From assembly GCA_032718475.1 (NCBI GenBank), contig JAUCBJ010007359.1, positions 62,001 through 126,000 on the forward strand: a stretch of DNA of 64,000 bases, written 5' to 3'. The notes beneath the pieces are model-generated. The model had not been told where the DNA came from. It did no database searches and saw nothing but the letters and a program-made list of their open reading frames with translations. Both the position numbers and the translations under genes were made by a program. This document shows, in pieces, positions 30,104 through 43,900 of this stretch (the first letter of the stretch is position 1; each line of letters opens with the position of its first letter). The DNA is from Nemertoderma westbladi. Its lineage: Eukaryota > Xenacoelomorpha > Nemertodermatida > Nemertodermatidae.

Positions 30104-30732
30104 AAGTAATTTTGAATCGTAATAAATGTACCTAAGTGGTCAGTTGTGCCTACTTCTGCAAGGAAAACACCGGGAGTTATTATTTTATCTCGTATATTTG
30201 TTGAAATATGATCAAGTAGAGTTTTGGAATGTGGGGTTATTCTAGTTGGGACTTTAATTAGTTGTTCGAAGGAGTATGATTCTAAAACTTGTAGGTATTT
30301 AATAGCGTTGTTTGATTTTTTTAAAAGGTCTAAATTGAAATCGCCGGTTAAAATAATGTCAAGATTTTGAGTTGATAAATTATAAAGTAAATTGTTAACA
30401 TTTTCTAGAAAATTATTTAGATCGCAGGAATCAGGGCGATAAATGTTGCCTATTAATATTGGTTTTAGATTTTTAGATTTTTTTGTTCTAGAAATACCAA
30501 CCCAAGAAGATTCGCAGTGTTCAATCGTAATATCTGTACGGTGTGTGTAGTCTAGTCCGTTTTTTAGGTATATGGCTGTCCCGCCCCTCTGACGTTTTCC
30601 GTATTGTCTGTTGTTAGTAATTGGTAGTGAGTATCCGTGTATACGTAGAGGAGTGAGATCAGTGTCGTCAGTTATAAATGTTTCGGTAAAAGAAAGTACG
30701 TAAAATTGCTTGTCAATGAGGTTTAGGTAGTC
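30034..30732 (-). pseudogene. LINE endonuclease domain (APE-type), N-terminally truncated
   Basis: Starts at the 5' truncation point inside the domain. Contains LSFTETFIT (the E of the catalytic ETW-like motif), the glycine-rich RQRGGTAIYL, IYRPDS, TGDFNLDLL (catalytic D and N) and TTDH near the end, in the order of apurinic-type LINE endonucleases. The frame shifts near 30105. Confidence 0.85.
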
Positions 30733-30738
30733 CACAGA

Positions 30739-31298
30739 CCAAATGCTGGCAGACTACTGTCAAGCCTAAATAAACTACAGTATATGCAGACTCTGAAATG
30801 GTTAGTTAGTAGGCGTTCTAACCAAGTAGTACGACTTATTACCTTACAGCACTGGATGCCCCCACCTTCCTAACTAGAACTTTATCGGACAGACACTCTA
30901 CATATACTGCAATGGCCTCAGAGCTAACAACAGCTAGACAACAATCCGGCCTACAAATTATTTATACAATCTGAGCAGGCTTACACGCCTTCTGCTCAAT
31001 ATTACACTTACAGATAAATAAAACTGACAGAAATAAGTAAAATCCCAATAAAAACCAGGGCTGCAGTCCCCGTTTAAATATTAAGACCTACTGGTATATA
31101 ATTATCACAATCGAAATAATACTACTGTACCTGTAAGTACCGGTTCGGAACAGGCCTACAGTTTACCGTCCTACTGGTACATTCGACTTTATTGCCTACG
31201 GCGCAATAAAGAAACTTAAAATCTATTAATGTTCTTACCAGAACATTAGACAAAGTATATTTATTGCCTACTGTGCAATAAAGAACCAAATCTATTAA
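30739..31298 (-). other. Leader of copy B, part next to the 5' LTR
   Basis: Matches copy C's leader 13900-14480 but with one rather than two 289-bp units. Shows the same repeat of the LTR-terminal GAACA with following sequence (rc at ~31234 and ~31303). No gene. Confidence 0.7.
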
Positions 31299-32409
31299 TG
31301 TTCGCGCTTTTAGACCTTTAGCAGTTTAACCTGCCAATTTTAGTTGTCCTCTTGTTTATAAATCGACTTTAGCCTTTTACCAATTACCTGGTATACTGAA
31401 GTTACATCAGCCGAAGCCAGTCCGTGTGCGGCGTATGACCCACGGTGTGGGAGACTGGATTCGGATTCCTTGGGAATTATTGCAGTGTAGACCTACTGTA
31501 TTATTCGATTGATCGCTACTATATAATCTCTGACAACTATATTTACTTTCGGGGAAATATTAACAGTTCCAGGACATGGCGCTTTAAGTATAAAAACAGA
31601 GTTATGACTTATACTAATCACAACTAGATGGCCACAGAGTTTCGTAAATAGCGCATTCTTTAGGAGATGCTTTATTAACCTTCACACTACTTTACACAAC
31701 TTCGCACTAATTTGCCGACCGTCACTGAATTTGATCATATATAAGGAGGATTGCAACTGACACACAGGGATTATGAAATAGCATTTAATTCACAAAAAAC
31801 CACTATAATTTAAGTCGCAGTTGCTACCGGTAGATCCTATTCCTCTTACCTCAGTAATCAATAAGATTGAGGGGTTTATGATTATTTATCGGTATTCTCC
31901 AAATATAACATCAATATCCATTAATATAACAACAATTAATACTATAAACAGAAGTAAAATAATGCGGTGAAATGAGTTGTTCAGAGTCAGGTGAAAAAAT
32001 AGTAAAATGAAATGTAGGTGAGTTAAGTGATGACAAAGTGATTAAGGTAGGTTAAAAGATTTACGTTCTTATAACCAAAGCCATCTGATGTTTCCTGGCC
32101 AAAGTCTGAAACTTCCGTACAGAAGCACAGAATCCTGAGTTGGTTCTGATTCTCAGAAAATAATAAACAAAGACCATAATGCATTGCGCGAGTTTCTATA
32201 GGTTTCTGTTAGCAGTAAAGTGAAAATTGCTCTGATTGGCTGAATAAGACAGAACAAAGAACTTCCACGTACACAAAGAATCAGCTGACAGATTTCGTCA
32301 TCATGGTTCTAATTCCTTCCTGTCGCGTAGTTGAATCATTTTAGGTCTATTTTAGAGTATTCTGCGTATTGTGTAAAAATGACGTGTTATGTCCGCAAAA
32401 GCTTTTACA
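31299..32409 (-). repeat. 5' LTR of copy B
   Basis: 1111 bp; read on the minus strand it runs from TGTAAAAGCTTTTGCGGA to GCGCGAACA. TATATA (about 31738) and AATAAA (31673-31678, minus) are present; the TCAGT initiator reads TTAGT. It is clearly diverged from the LTRs of A and C. Confidence 0.88.
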
Positions 32410-32822
32410 ATACTATCTATTGATCAATTTGCTTATTTTTTAAATTTTCTACTGGCAAAATTTTTTTTCCATGCTACATTTGTTTCAGAATTATAACAAA
32501 ATTGGGGATATAATTGACACACCTCCCCAATGCTATGCGGCTGTATATTCCTTCACACTCCCAACTCAGTTAGTTGTAATCTCAATTAGTTAATGTAAGG
32601 TGGAAAGATGGAATCCATTATAATAAAATCAAATTATTTCTTAAAACTAAGGCTTTACGAACAAAGATAAAGCCGCACCATTTTAGCAGAAACCGTTTTC
32701 AATAGATTTATGGGAATATTTTGTAATTATATCAAATTATTTTTTACATTACACACATCCGTATTAACTAAACATATTTACCGTAAACCCCTCCAGCTAT
32801 GCCACTACGTACGGTAGCCTAA
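32410..32822. other. AT-rich flank, nothing recognised
   Basis: About 0.4 kb between the LTR of B and a LINE tail. No coding frame, repeat or RNA gene that I can identify. Confidence 0.5.
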
Positions 32823-33398
32823 ATGAGAAGTCCTAAGTTTCCCCTCACTCACTCTTACAGTACCAGAGCTAGTGCTTCAAACTTCTACCTCCCGAATTGT
32901 AAATCCTTTGAATCTGATACTTTCGTTTTTAACGGCATTAAAAATTGGAACGCTCTGCCTAATGAAATTAAAAACCTAAATAATCAACATTATTTTAAAT
33001 CTGCAGTTAAATCTCACCTCCGTGTGCAATGTAAAAATAGGTACAATAGTCCTACAGTAAGTTATTAGTTTATTAATTATTTATTATTTATACTGTAATT
33101 ATGTTTTATATTAAATTGTTCTGTACATTACATCTTTATCGTTGAGTTGGGCATTGTCACGCTCTCGGTAAAGTTGTACATGTACATAGTGTAATTAGGT
33201 TTATATTGGTTTTAGGTTAGCGTAGTGTAATATTGTATTTGTTACCAAGTAACATAAAGGACCCGCTTGGAAATACGCTGCAAAGCTTTAGGGGTAATCC
33301 TATATGTTATGTTGGACAATACCTTTATACCGGTACATTGTTTGGTCTATTTATTGTTTTTACATAATGTATAAATAAATCTATCTATCTATATATTT
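32823..33398 (+). mobile_element. 5'-truncated LINE tail (CR1/jockey group)
   Basis: The 81-codon frame 32823-33068 has the post-RT C-terminal pattern HSYSTRAS, FNGIKNWNALPNEIK and FKSAVKSHL. It is followed by a ~330-bp 3' UTR with GGACCCGCTTGGAAATACGC and GGGGTAATCC, a layout familiar from invertebrate LINE 3' ends. It ends in (TATC)n-like repeats near 33380-33398. It is a different element from the one in copy B, by sequence and 3' end. Confidence 0.75.
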
Positions 33399-33868
33399 TA
33401 AATTTCGACAAATTCCAAGATATATTGGAGGAGAAATAGCATTTGGCGCAAATTTTTACAATTTCAGTGCCAATTTGGGGCCAATTTTAAATATATTTGG
33501 TGTAGCTATTCTTAAACAACCCTGACGATGTTTAGAAGACAAAAAAATAATTTTCTCCCAATTTTAGGGTCGCGAGACACCAAAATGTGAGGTCCAATTT
33601 GGGGGTGCTACCCCCCTCCCAAAGGTTTCCCATTTTGACACATCATATAACAACAGCGTTGGAGTTGAATGTGGTACAGATCGAACCAATAATCATTTTT
33701 TCATTCAAAACAAAAGATAACAAACACTTCAGAGTATATTTAAGCTGTTAATTATAACGTTATCAACATGTTCAAACAATGAGTTTCATAAAAGTATCCT
33801 GAACTCACCAAATACAATAATATTTATTTATACTGTAGTATAATATTATATCCCACCACACAATAATA
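33399..33868. other. AT-rich sequence downstream of the host gene
   Basis: No gene seen. Lies beyond the poly(A) signal of the minus-strand gene and probably is intergenic. Confidence 0.5.
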
Positions 33869-33874
33869 TTTATT
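33869..33874 (-). terminator. Poly(A) signal of the ShKT-domain gene
   Basis: AATAAA on the minus strand about 80 bp after the stop codon at 33956-33958. A second AATAAA-like site is further downstream near 33825. Confidence 0.5.
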
Positions 33875-33955
33875 AAAGTCAGTAAATATATCCCGCCATA
33901 AACAATATTTAATTTAAATATTTTACATACAGTATATAAGTTTGTTTGTATTCTT

Positions 33956-34026
33956 CTAGTTGTTACACTTGTCACAGGATGTCTGACAGTTCCAGTACAT
34001 ATAGCCGGGGTTGGCTTGGCACTCGC
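33956..34026 (-). CDS. Last coding exon of a ShKT-like domain gene
   Basis: Minus-strand exon preceded by a TTTACAG acceptor (AG at 34028-34027) and ending at TAG (33958-33956). It encodes the second half of a ShK-type cysteine domain: GEC, then NPGYM, a further cysteine, and the closing SCDKC pattern. In ShKT domains the spacing is C3-x10-C4-x3-C5-x2-C6, which is met here. The exon begins in the middle of a glycine codon completed from the preceding exon. ShKT domains occur in secreted or extracellular proteins such as astacin proteases and oxidases as well as in cnidarian peptides, so the domain alone does not indicate a toxin. The rest of the protein lies outside what can be identified. 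Confidence 0.8.
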
Positions 34027-34409
34027 CTGTAAATGAAGAATACTTTTAATATTTTATTAATTATATTTAATATTAAATTATTATTTTAATATTTAATTTT
34101 AATATTCTTTAAATAAAGAATATTCTTAATGTTAATATAACTTTTAATACTCCATGAGAAGCATGATAAAATAAATATATAGTTTAAAAGTTGCTAAGTA
34201 AAATAAATAAATAATATTAATTAATTGCTAAAAATAGATAAAAGGAAGTTTACTAATATTATTTTAAATATTAGTTATAGAATACGAGATAAATAATTAA
34301 TCTATATTTTGCTCTTGTTTTTTCTTGGACGACGACTTATAGCCATTCTAGTTACATAATTATATTTATAGAGTTTTTAAAGTTTTAGTTAGTTACTGTA
34401 GTTACTTAC

Positions 34410-34463
34410 CACTCGCTGCCCATACTGCACAGTATATATTTGTGTCAGGTAATTCAATGCAAA
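34410..34463 (-). CDS. Penultimate exon of the ShKT-like domain gene
   Basis: A 54-bp minus-strand exon with acceptor TTTTAG (AG at 34465-34464) and donor GTAAGT (GT at 34409-34408). It supplies the first two cysteines of the domain, the second in YCAVWAASG, and joins in phase with the exon at 34026; the intron is 383 bp. The codon phase at its 5' edge shows that upstream exons exist, but I find none between 34464 and the start of the satellite at 34676. The upstream part must lie beyond or inside the satellite, or be lost. Confidence 0.78.
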
Positions 34464-37400
34464 CTAAAACATAAATAAAATGTATATTTGTCATTATTGT
34501 TCCATTTAGAATAAATAATAATCGTTAATGGAAAAAGAGTTAATATTTACCTTTTATCCTTGGCACTTTCTATCCTTTAGATTGTATTTTGGTTTGAGTT
34601 TAATATGTAGAAAAAATTGAATGTAAATTTCATGATTGGCCGTGAGAAGTTTAAAATAAATAATATACATACAGTAGCATATCACCTGTTAATTCTAGGA
34701 GTGATATACGATATATCACCTGTTAGTTCTATGAGTGATATACGATATATCACCTATTAGTTCTAGGAGTGATATACGATATATCACTTGTTAGTTCTAG
34801 GAGTGATATACGATATATCACCTGTTAGTTCTAGGATTGATATACGATATATCACCTGTTAGTTCTAGGATTGATATACAGTACGATATATCACTTGTTA
34901 GTTCTAGGAGTGATATACAGTACGATATATCACCTGTTAGTTCTAGGAGTGATATACGATATATCACTTGTTAGTTCTAGGAGTGATATACGATATATCA
35001 CCTGTTAGTTCTAGGATTGATTTACGATATATCACCTGTTAGTTCTAGGAGTGATATACAGTACGATATATCACCTGTTAGTTCTAGGAGTGATATACGA
35101 TATATCACATGTTAGTTCTAGGAGTGATATACAGTACGATATATCACCTGTTAGTTCTAGGAGTGATATACGATATATCACCTGTTAGTTCTAGGAGTGA
35201 TATACGATATATCACCTGTTAGTTCTAGGAGTGATATACGATATATCACCTGTTAGTTCTAGGAGTGATATACAGTACGATATATCACCTGTTAGTTCTA
35301 GGAGTGATATACGATATATCACATGTTAGTTCTAGGAGTGATATACAGTACGATATATCACCTGTTAGTTCTAGGAGTGATATACGATATATCACCTGTT
35401 AGTTCTACGTGTGATATACGATATATCACCTGTTAGTTCTAGGAGTGATATACGATATATCACATGTTAGTTCTAGGAGTGATATACAGTACGATATATC
35501 ACCTGTTAGTTCTAGGAGTGATATACGATATATCACATGTTAGTTCTAGGAGTGATATACAGTACGATATATCACCTGTTAGTTCTAGGAGTGATATACG
35601 ATATATCACCTGTTAGTTCTACGTGTGATATACGATATATCACCTGTTAGTTCTAGGAGTGATATACGATATATCACATGTTAGTTCTAGGAGTGATATA
35701 CAGTACGATATATCACCTGTTAGTTCTAGGAGTGATATACGATATATCACCTGTTAGTTCTACGTGTGATATACGATATATCACCTGTTAGTTCTAGGAG
35801 TGATATACGATATATCACCTGTTAGTTCTAGGAGTGATATACAGTACGATATATCACCTGTTAGTTCTAGGAGTGATATACGATATATCACCTGTTAGTT
35901 CTACGTGTGATATACGATATATCACCTGTTAGTTCTAGGAGTGATATACGATATATCACATGTTAGTTCTAGGAGTGATATACGATATATCACCTGTTAG
36001 TTCTAGGAGTGATATACGATATATCACCTGTTAGTTCTACGTGTGATATACGATATATCACCTGTTAGTTCTAGGAGTGATATACGATATATCACCTGTT
36101 AGTTCTAGGAGTGATATACGATATATCACCTGTTAGTTCTAGGAGTGATATACAGTACGATATATCACCTGTTAGTTCTAGGAGTGATATACGATATATC
36201 ACCTGTTAGTTCTAGGAGTGATATTACGATATATCACCTGTTAGTTCTAGGAGTGATATACGATATATCACATGTTAGTTCTAGGAGTGATATACAGTAC
36301 GATATATCACCTGTTAGTTCTACGTGTGATATACGATATATTACCTGTTAGTTCTACGTGTGATATACGATATATCACCTGTTAGTTCTAGGAGTGATAT
36401 ACGATATATCACATGTTAGTTCTAGGAGTGATATACAGTACGATATATCACCTGTTAGTTCTAGGAGTGATATACGATATATCACCTGTTAGTTCTAGGA
36501 GTGATATACGATATATCACCTGTTAGTTCTACGTGTGATATACGATATATTACCTGTTAGTTCTAGGAGTGATATACGATATATCACCTGTTAGTTCTAC
36601 GTGTGATATACGATATATCACCTGTTAGTTCTAGGATTGATTTACGATATATCACATGTTAGTTCTAGGAGTGATATACAGTACGATATATCACCTGTTA
36701 GTTCTACGAGTGATATACGATATATCACCTGTTAGTTCTAGGAGTGATTTACGATATATCACCTGTTAGTTCTAGGAGTGATATACAGTACGATATATCA
36801 CCTGTTAGTTCTAGGAGTGATATACGATATATCACCTGTTAGTTCTAGGAGTGATATACAGTACGATATATCACCTGTTAGTTCTAGGAGTGATATACGA
36901 TATATCACCTGTTAGTTCTAGGAGTGATATACGATATATCACCTGTTAGTTCTACGTGTGATATACGATATATTACCTGTTAGTTCTAGGAGTGATATAC
37001 GATATATCACCTGTTAGTTCTAGGTGTGATATACGATATATCACCTGTTAGTTCTAGGAGTGATATACGATATATCACCTGTTAGTTCTAGGAGTGATAT
37101 ACAGTACGATATATCACCTGTTAGTTCTACGTGTGATATACGATATATTACCTGTTAGTTCTACGTGTGATATACGATATATCACCTGTTAGTTCTAGGA
37201 GTGATATACGATATATCACCTGTTAGTTCTAGGAGTGATATACAGTACGATATATCACCTGTTAGTTCTACGTGTGATATACGATATATCACCTGTTAGT
37301 TCTACGTGTGATATACGATATATCACCTGTTAGTTCTACGTGTGATATACGATATATCACCTGTTAGTTCTACGTGTGATATACGATATATCACCTGTTA

Positions 37401-39039
37401 GTTCTAGGAGTGATATACGATATATCACATGTTAGTTCTAGGAGTGATATACAGTACGATATATCACCTGTTAGTTCTAGGAGTGATATACGATATATCA
37501 CCTGTTAGTTCTGCGTGTGATATACGATATATCACCTGTTAGTTCTAGGAGTGATATACGATATATCACCTGTTAGTTCTAGGAGTGATATACAGTACGA
37601 TATATCACCTGTTAGTTCTAGGAGTGATATACGATATATCACCTGTTAGTTCTAGGAGTGATATACAGTACGATATATCACCTGTTAGTTCTAGGAGTGA
37701 TATACAGTACGATATATCACCTGTTAGTTCTAGGAGTGATATACGATATATCACCTGTTAGTTCTAGGAGTGATATACAGTACGATATATCACCTGTTAG
37801 TTCTAGGAGTGATATACGATATATCACCTGTTAGTTCTAGGAGTGATATACGATATATCACCTGTTAGTTCTAGGATTGATTTACGATATATCACCTGTT
37901 AGTTCTAGGAGTGATATACAGTACGATATATCACCTGTTAGTTCTAGGAGTGATATACGATATATCACCTGTTAGTTCTAGGAGTGATATACAGTACGAT
38001 ATATCACCTGTTAGTTCTAGGAGTGATATACGATATATCACCTGTTAGTTCTAGGAGTGATATACGATATATCACATGTTAGTTCTAGGAGTGATATACG
38101 ATATATCACCTGTTAGTTCTAGGAGTGATATACGATATATCACTTGTTAGTTCTAGGAGTGATATACGATATATCACCTGTTAGTTCTAGGATTGATTTA
38201 CGATATATCACCTGTTAGTTCTAGGAGTGATATACGATATATCACCTGTTAGTTCTAGGAGTGATATACGATATATCACATGTTAGTTCTAGAAGTGATA
38301 TACGATATATCACCTGTTAGTTCTAGGAGTGATATACGATATATCACTTGTTAGTTCTAGGAGTGATATACGATATATTACCTGTTAGTTCTAGGAGTGA
38401 TATACAGTACGATATATCACCTGTTAGTTCTAGGAGTGATATACGATATATCACTTGTTAGTTCTAGGAGTGATATACGATATATCACCTGTTAGTTCTA
38501 GGATTGATTTACGATATATCACCTGTTAGTTCTAGGAGTGATATACAGTACGATATATCACCTGTTAGTTCTAGGAGTGATATACGATATATCACCTGTT
38601 AGTTCTAGGAGTGATATACGATATATCACCTGTTAATTCTAGGAGTGATATACAGTACGATATATCACCTGTTAGTTCTAGGAGTGATATACGATATATC
38701 ACCTGTTAATTCTAGGAGTGATATACAGTACGATATATCACCTGTTAGTTCTAGGAGTGATATAGAGTACGATATATCACCTGTTAGTTCTAAGAATGAT
38801 ATACGATATATCACATGTTAGTTCTAGAAGTGATATACGATATTCTAGGAGTGATATACGATATATAACCTGTTAAGTCTAGGAGCGATATACGATATAT
38901 CACCTGTTAGTTCTAGGAGATATATACAGTACGATATATCACCTGTTAGTTCTAGGAGTGATATACGATATATCAACTGTTAGTTCTAGAAGTGATATAC
39001 TATATATCACCTGTTAGTTCTAGGAATGATATACGATAT

Positions 39040-40935
39040 ATCACCTGTTAGTTCTAGGTGTGATATACGATATATCACCTGTTAGTTCTACGAGTGCTAT
39101 ACAGTATGATATATCACCTGTTAGTTCTAGGAGTGATATACAGTACGATATATCACCCGTTAGTTCTAGGAGTGATATACGATATATCACCTGTTAGTTT
39201 TAGAAGTGATATACGATATATTACTTGTTAGTTCGAGGTGTGATATACGATATATCACCTGTTAGTTCTAGGAGTGATATACGATATATCACCTGTTAGT
39301 TCTAGGAGTGATATACAGTACGATATATCACCTGTTAGTTCTAGGAGTGATATACAGTACGATATATCACCTGTTAGTTCTAGGAGTGATATACGATATA
39401 TCACCTGTTAGTTCTAGGAGTGATATACGATATATCACCTGTTAGTTCTAGGAGTGATATACAGTACGATATATCACCTGTTAGTTCTAGGAGTGATATA
39501 CAGTACGATATATCACCTGTTAGTTCTAGGAGTGATATACGATATATCACCTGTTAGTTCTAGGAGTGATATACAGTACGATATATCACCTGTTAGTTCT
39601 AGGAGTGATATACGATATATCACTTGTTAGTTCTAGGAGTGATATACGATATATCACCTGTTAGTTTTAGAAGTGATATACGATATATTACTTGTTAGTT
39701 CGAGGTGTGATATACGATATATCACCTGTTAGTTCTAGGAGTGATATACGATATATCACCTGTTAGCTCTTGGAGTGATATACAGTACGATATATCACCT
39801 GTTAGTTCTAGGAGTGATATACGATATATCACCTGTTAGTTCTAGGAGTGATATACGATATATCACCTGTTAGTTCTAGGAGTGATATACAGTACGATAT
39901 ATCACCTGTTAGTTCTAGGAGTGATATACGATATATCACTTGTTAGTTCTAGGAGTGATATACGATATATCACCTGTTAGTTCTAGGATTGATTTACGAT
40001 ATATCACCTGTTAGTTCTAGGAGTGATATACAGTACGATATATCACCTGTTAGTTCTAGGAGTGATATACGATATATCACTTGTTAGTTCTAGGTGTTAG
40101 TTCTAGGATTGATTTACGATATATCACCTGTTAGTTCTAGGAGTGATATACAGTACGATATATCACCTTTAGTTCTAGGAGTGATATACGATATATCACC
40201 TGTTAGTTTTAGAAGTGATATACGATATATTACTTGTTAGTTCGAGGAGTGATATACGATATATCACCTGTTAGTTCTAGGAGTGATATACGATATATCA
40301 CCTGTTAGTTCTAGGAGTGATATACAGTACGATATATCACCTGTTAGTTCTAGGAGTGATATACTATATATCACCTGTTAGTTCTAGGAGTGATATACTA
40401 TATATCACCTGTTAGTTCTAGGAGTGATATACGATATATCACCTGTTAGTTCTAGGAGTGATATACAGTACGATATATCACCTGTTAGTTCTAGGAGTGA
40501 TATACGATATATCACTTGTTAGTTCTAGGAGTGATATACGATATATCACCTGTTAGTTCTAGGATTGATTTACGATATATCACCTGTTAGTTCTAGGAGT
40601 GATATACAGTACGATATATCACCTGTTAGTTCTAGGAGTGATATACGATATATCACTTGTTAGTTCTAGGTGTTAGTTCTAGGATTGATTTACGATATAT
40701 CACCTGTTAGTTCTAGGAGTGATATACAGTACGATATATCACCTTTAGTTCTAGGAGTGATATACGATATATCACCTGTTAGTTTTAGAAGTGATATACG
40801 ATATATTACTTGTTAGTTCGAGGAGTGATATACGATATATCACCTGTTAGTTCTAGGAGTGATATACGATATATCACCTGTTAGTTCTAGGAGTGATATA
40901 CAGTACGATATATCACCTGTTAGTTCTAGGAGTGA
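39040..40935 (+). repeat. Higher-order block 1a within the satellite
   Basis: About 1.9 kb matching 46591-48486 at a constant offset of 7551 bp. I checked this at the CGAGTGCTATACAG variant (39091/46642), the CACCCGTTAG variant (39151/46702) and the CTAGGTGTTAG partial unit (40091/47642 and 40667/48218). Within it a 576-bp sub-block is tandemly doubled, with CTAGGTGTTAG at 40091 and 40667. Confidence 0.75.
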
Positions 40936-43900
40936 TAGTACGATATATCACCTTTAGTTCTAGGAGTGATATACGATATATCACCTGTTAGTTTTAGAAG
41001 TGATATACGATATATTACTTGTTAGTTCTAGGAGTGATATACGATATATGACCTGTTAGTTCTAGGATTGATTTACGATATATCACCTGTTAGTTCTAGG
41101 AGTGATATACAGTACGATATATCACCTGTTAGTTCTAGGAGTGATATACGATATATCACCTGTTAGTTCTAGGAGTGATATACAGTACGATATATCACCT
41201 GTTAGTTCTACGTGTGATATACGATATATTACCTGTTAGTTCTAGGAGTGATATACGATATATCACATGTTAGTTCTAGGAGTGATATACGATATATTAC
41301 TTGTTAGTTCTAGGAGTGATATACGATATATGACCTGTTAGTTCTAGGATTGATTTACGATATATCACCTGTTAGTTCTAGGAGTGATATACAGTACGAT
41401 ATATCACCTGTTAGTTCTAGGAGTGATATACGATATATCACTTGTTAGTTCTAGGAGTGATATAGAGTACGATATATCACCTGTTAGTTCTAAGAATGAT
41501 ATACGATATATCACCTGTTAGTTCTAGAAGTGATATACGATATATCACCTGTTAGTTCTAGGAGTGATATACGATATATCACCTGTTAGTTCTAGTAGTG
41601 ATATACGATATATCACCTGTTAGTTCTAGGAGTGATATACAGTACGATATATCACCTGTTAGTTCTAGGAGTGATTATACGATATATCAACTGTTAGTTC
41701 TAGGAGTGATATACAGTACGATATATCACCTGTTAGTTCTAGGAGTGATATACGATATATCACCTGTTAGTTCTAGGAGTGATATACGATATATCACCTG
41801 TTAGTTCTAAGAATGATATACGATATATCACCTGTTAGTTCTAGGAGTGATATACGATATATCACCTGTTAGTTCTAGGAGTGATATACAGTACGATATA
41901 TCACCTGTTAGTTCTAGTAGTGATATACGATATATCACCTGTTAGTTCTATGAGTGATATACAGTACGATATATCACCTGTTAGTTCTAGGAGTGATATA
42001 CGATATATCACTGTTAGTTCTAGAGTGATATACGATATATCACCTGTTAGTTCTAGGAGTGATATACAGTACGATATATCACCTGTTAGTTCTAGGAGTG
42101 ATATACGATATATCACCTGTTAGTTCTAGGAGTGATATACGATATATCACCTGTTAGTTCTAGGAGTGATATACGATATATCACCTGTTAGTTCTAGAGT
42201 GATATACGATATATCACCTGTTAGTTCTAGGAGTGATATACAGTACGATATATCACCTGTTAGTTCTAGGAGTGATATACAGTACGATATATCACCTGTT
42301 AGTTCTAGGAGTGATATACGATATATCAACTGTTAGTTCTAGAAGTGATATACTATATATCACCTGTTAGTTCTAGGAATGATATACGATATATCACCTG
42401 TTAGTTCTAGGTGTGATATACGATATATCACCTGTTAGTTCTACGAGTGATATACGTGATATATCACCTGTTAGTTCTAGGAGTGATATACAGTACGATA
42501 TATCACCCGTTAGTTCTAGGAGTGATATACGATATATCACCTGTTAGTTTTAGAAGTGATATACGATATATTACTTGTTAGTTAGGTGTGATATACGATA
42601 TATCACCTGTTAGTTCTAGGAGTGATATACGATATATCACCTGTTAGTTCTAGGAGTGATATACAGTACGATATATCACCTGTTAGTTCTAGGAGTGATA
42701 TACGATATATCACTTGTTAGTTCTAGGAGTGATATACGATATATCACCTGTTAGTTCTAGGATTGATTTACGATATATCACCTGTTAGTTCTAGGAGTGA
42801 TATACAGTACGATATATCACCTGTTAGTTCTAGGATTGATTTACGATATATCACCTGTTAGTTCTAGGAGTGATATACAGTACGATATATCACCTGTTAG
42901 TTCTAGGAGTGATATACGATATATCACTTGTTAGTTCTAGGTGTTAGTTCTAGGATTGATTTACGATATATCACCTGTTAGTTCTAGGAGTGATATACAG
43001 TACGATATATCACCTTTAGTTCTAGGAGTGATATACGATATATCACCTGTTAGTTTTAGAAGTGATATACGATATATTACTTGTTAGTTCGAGGAGTGAT
43101 ATACGATATATCACCTGTTAGTTCTAGGAGTGATATACGATATATCACCTGTTAGTTCTAGGAGTGATATACAGTACGATATATCACCTGTTAGTTCTAG
43201 GAGTGATATACAGTACGATATATCACCTTTAGTTCTAGGAGTGATATACGATATATCACCTGTTAGTTTTAGAAGTGATATACGATATATTACTTGTTAG
43301 TTCTAGGAGTGATATACGATATATGACCTGTTAGTTCTAGGATTGATTTACGATATATCACCTGTTAGTTCTAGGAGTGATATACAGTACGATATATCAC
43401 CTGTTAGTTCTAGGAGTGATATACGATATATCACCTGTTAGTTCTAGGAGTGATATACAGTACGATATATCACCTGTTAGTTCTACGTGTGATATACGAT
43501 ATATTACCTGTTAGTTCTAGGAGTGATATACGATATATCACATGTTAGTTCTAGGAGTGATATACGATATATTACTTGTTAGTTCTAGGAGTGATATACG
43601 ATATATGACCTGTTAGTTCTAGGATTGATTTACGATATATCACCTGTTAGTTCTAGGAGTGATATACAGTACGATATATCACCTGTTAGTTCTAGGAGTG
43701 ATATACGATATATCACTTGTTAGTTCTAGGAGTGATATAGAGTACGATATATCACCTGTTAGTTCTAAGAATGATATACGATATATCACATGTTAGTTCT
43801 AGAAGTGATATACGATATATTACCTGTTAGTTCTATGAGTGATATACGATATATCACCTGTTAGTTTTAGAAGTGATATACGATATATTACTTGTTAGTT

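Larger units (their letters stand above)
27479..30732 (-). mobile_element. 5'-truncated CR1/jockey-group LINE in the leader of copy B
   Basis: 3254 bp flanked by CACAGA duplications. In LINE order on the minus strand: endonuclease lacking its first residues, linker, reverse transcriptase, conserved C-terminal region, ~0.4 kb 3' UTR with a 17-G run (27699-27715), and a 3' end of ATAAATAA-type repeats followed by TCTCAAACCTCAAA rather than poly(A). There are at least three frameshifts, so it is inactive. ORF1 is absent. The clade within the CR1/jockey group cannot be fixed by eye. Confidence 0.85.
24422..32409 (-). mobile_element. BEL/Pao-like element copy B, 5' part
   Basis: In element order on the minus strand: 5' LTR (32409-31299), leader interrupted by a LINE (27479-30732), and gag up to the copy C insertion. 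Leader sequence on both sides of the LINE matches copy C's leader. If the element was inserted with a 5-bp duplication, the outer copy would be ATACT at 32410-32414; the partner is lost with the 3' LTR. Confidence 0.88.

Noticed and set aside
34551-34569. A 19-bp upstream micro-exon for the ShKT gene ending before GTAAAT
   Set aside because: Phase would fit, but the acceptor has no pyrimidine tract and an in-frame TAG precedes it; not supported without transcripts.
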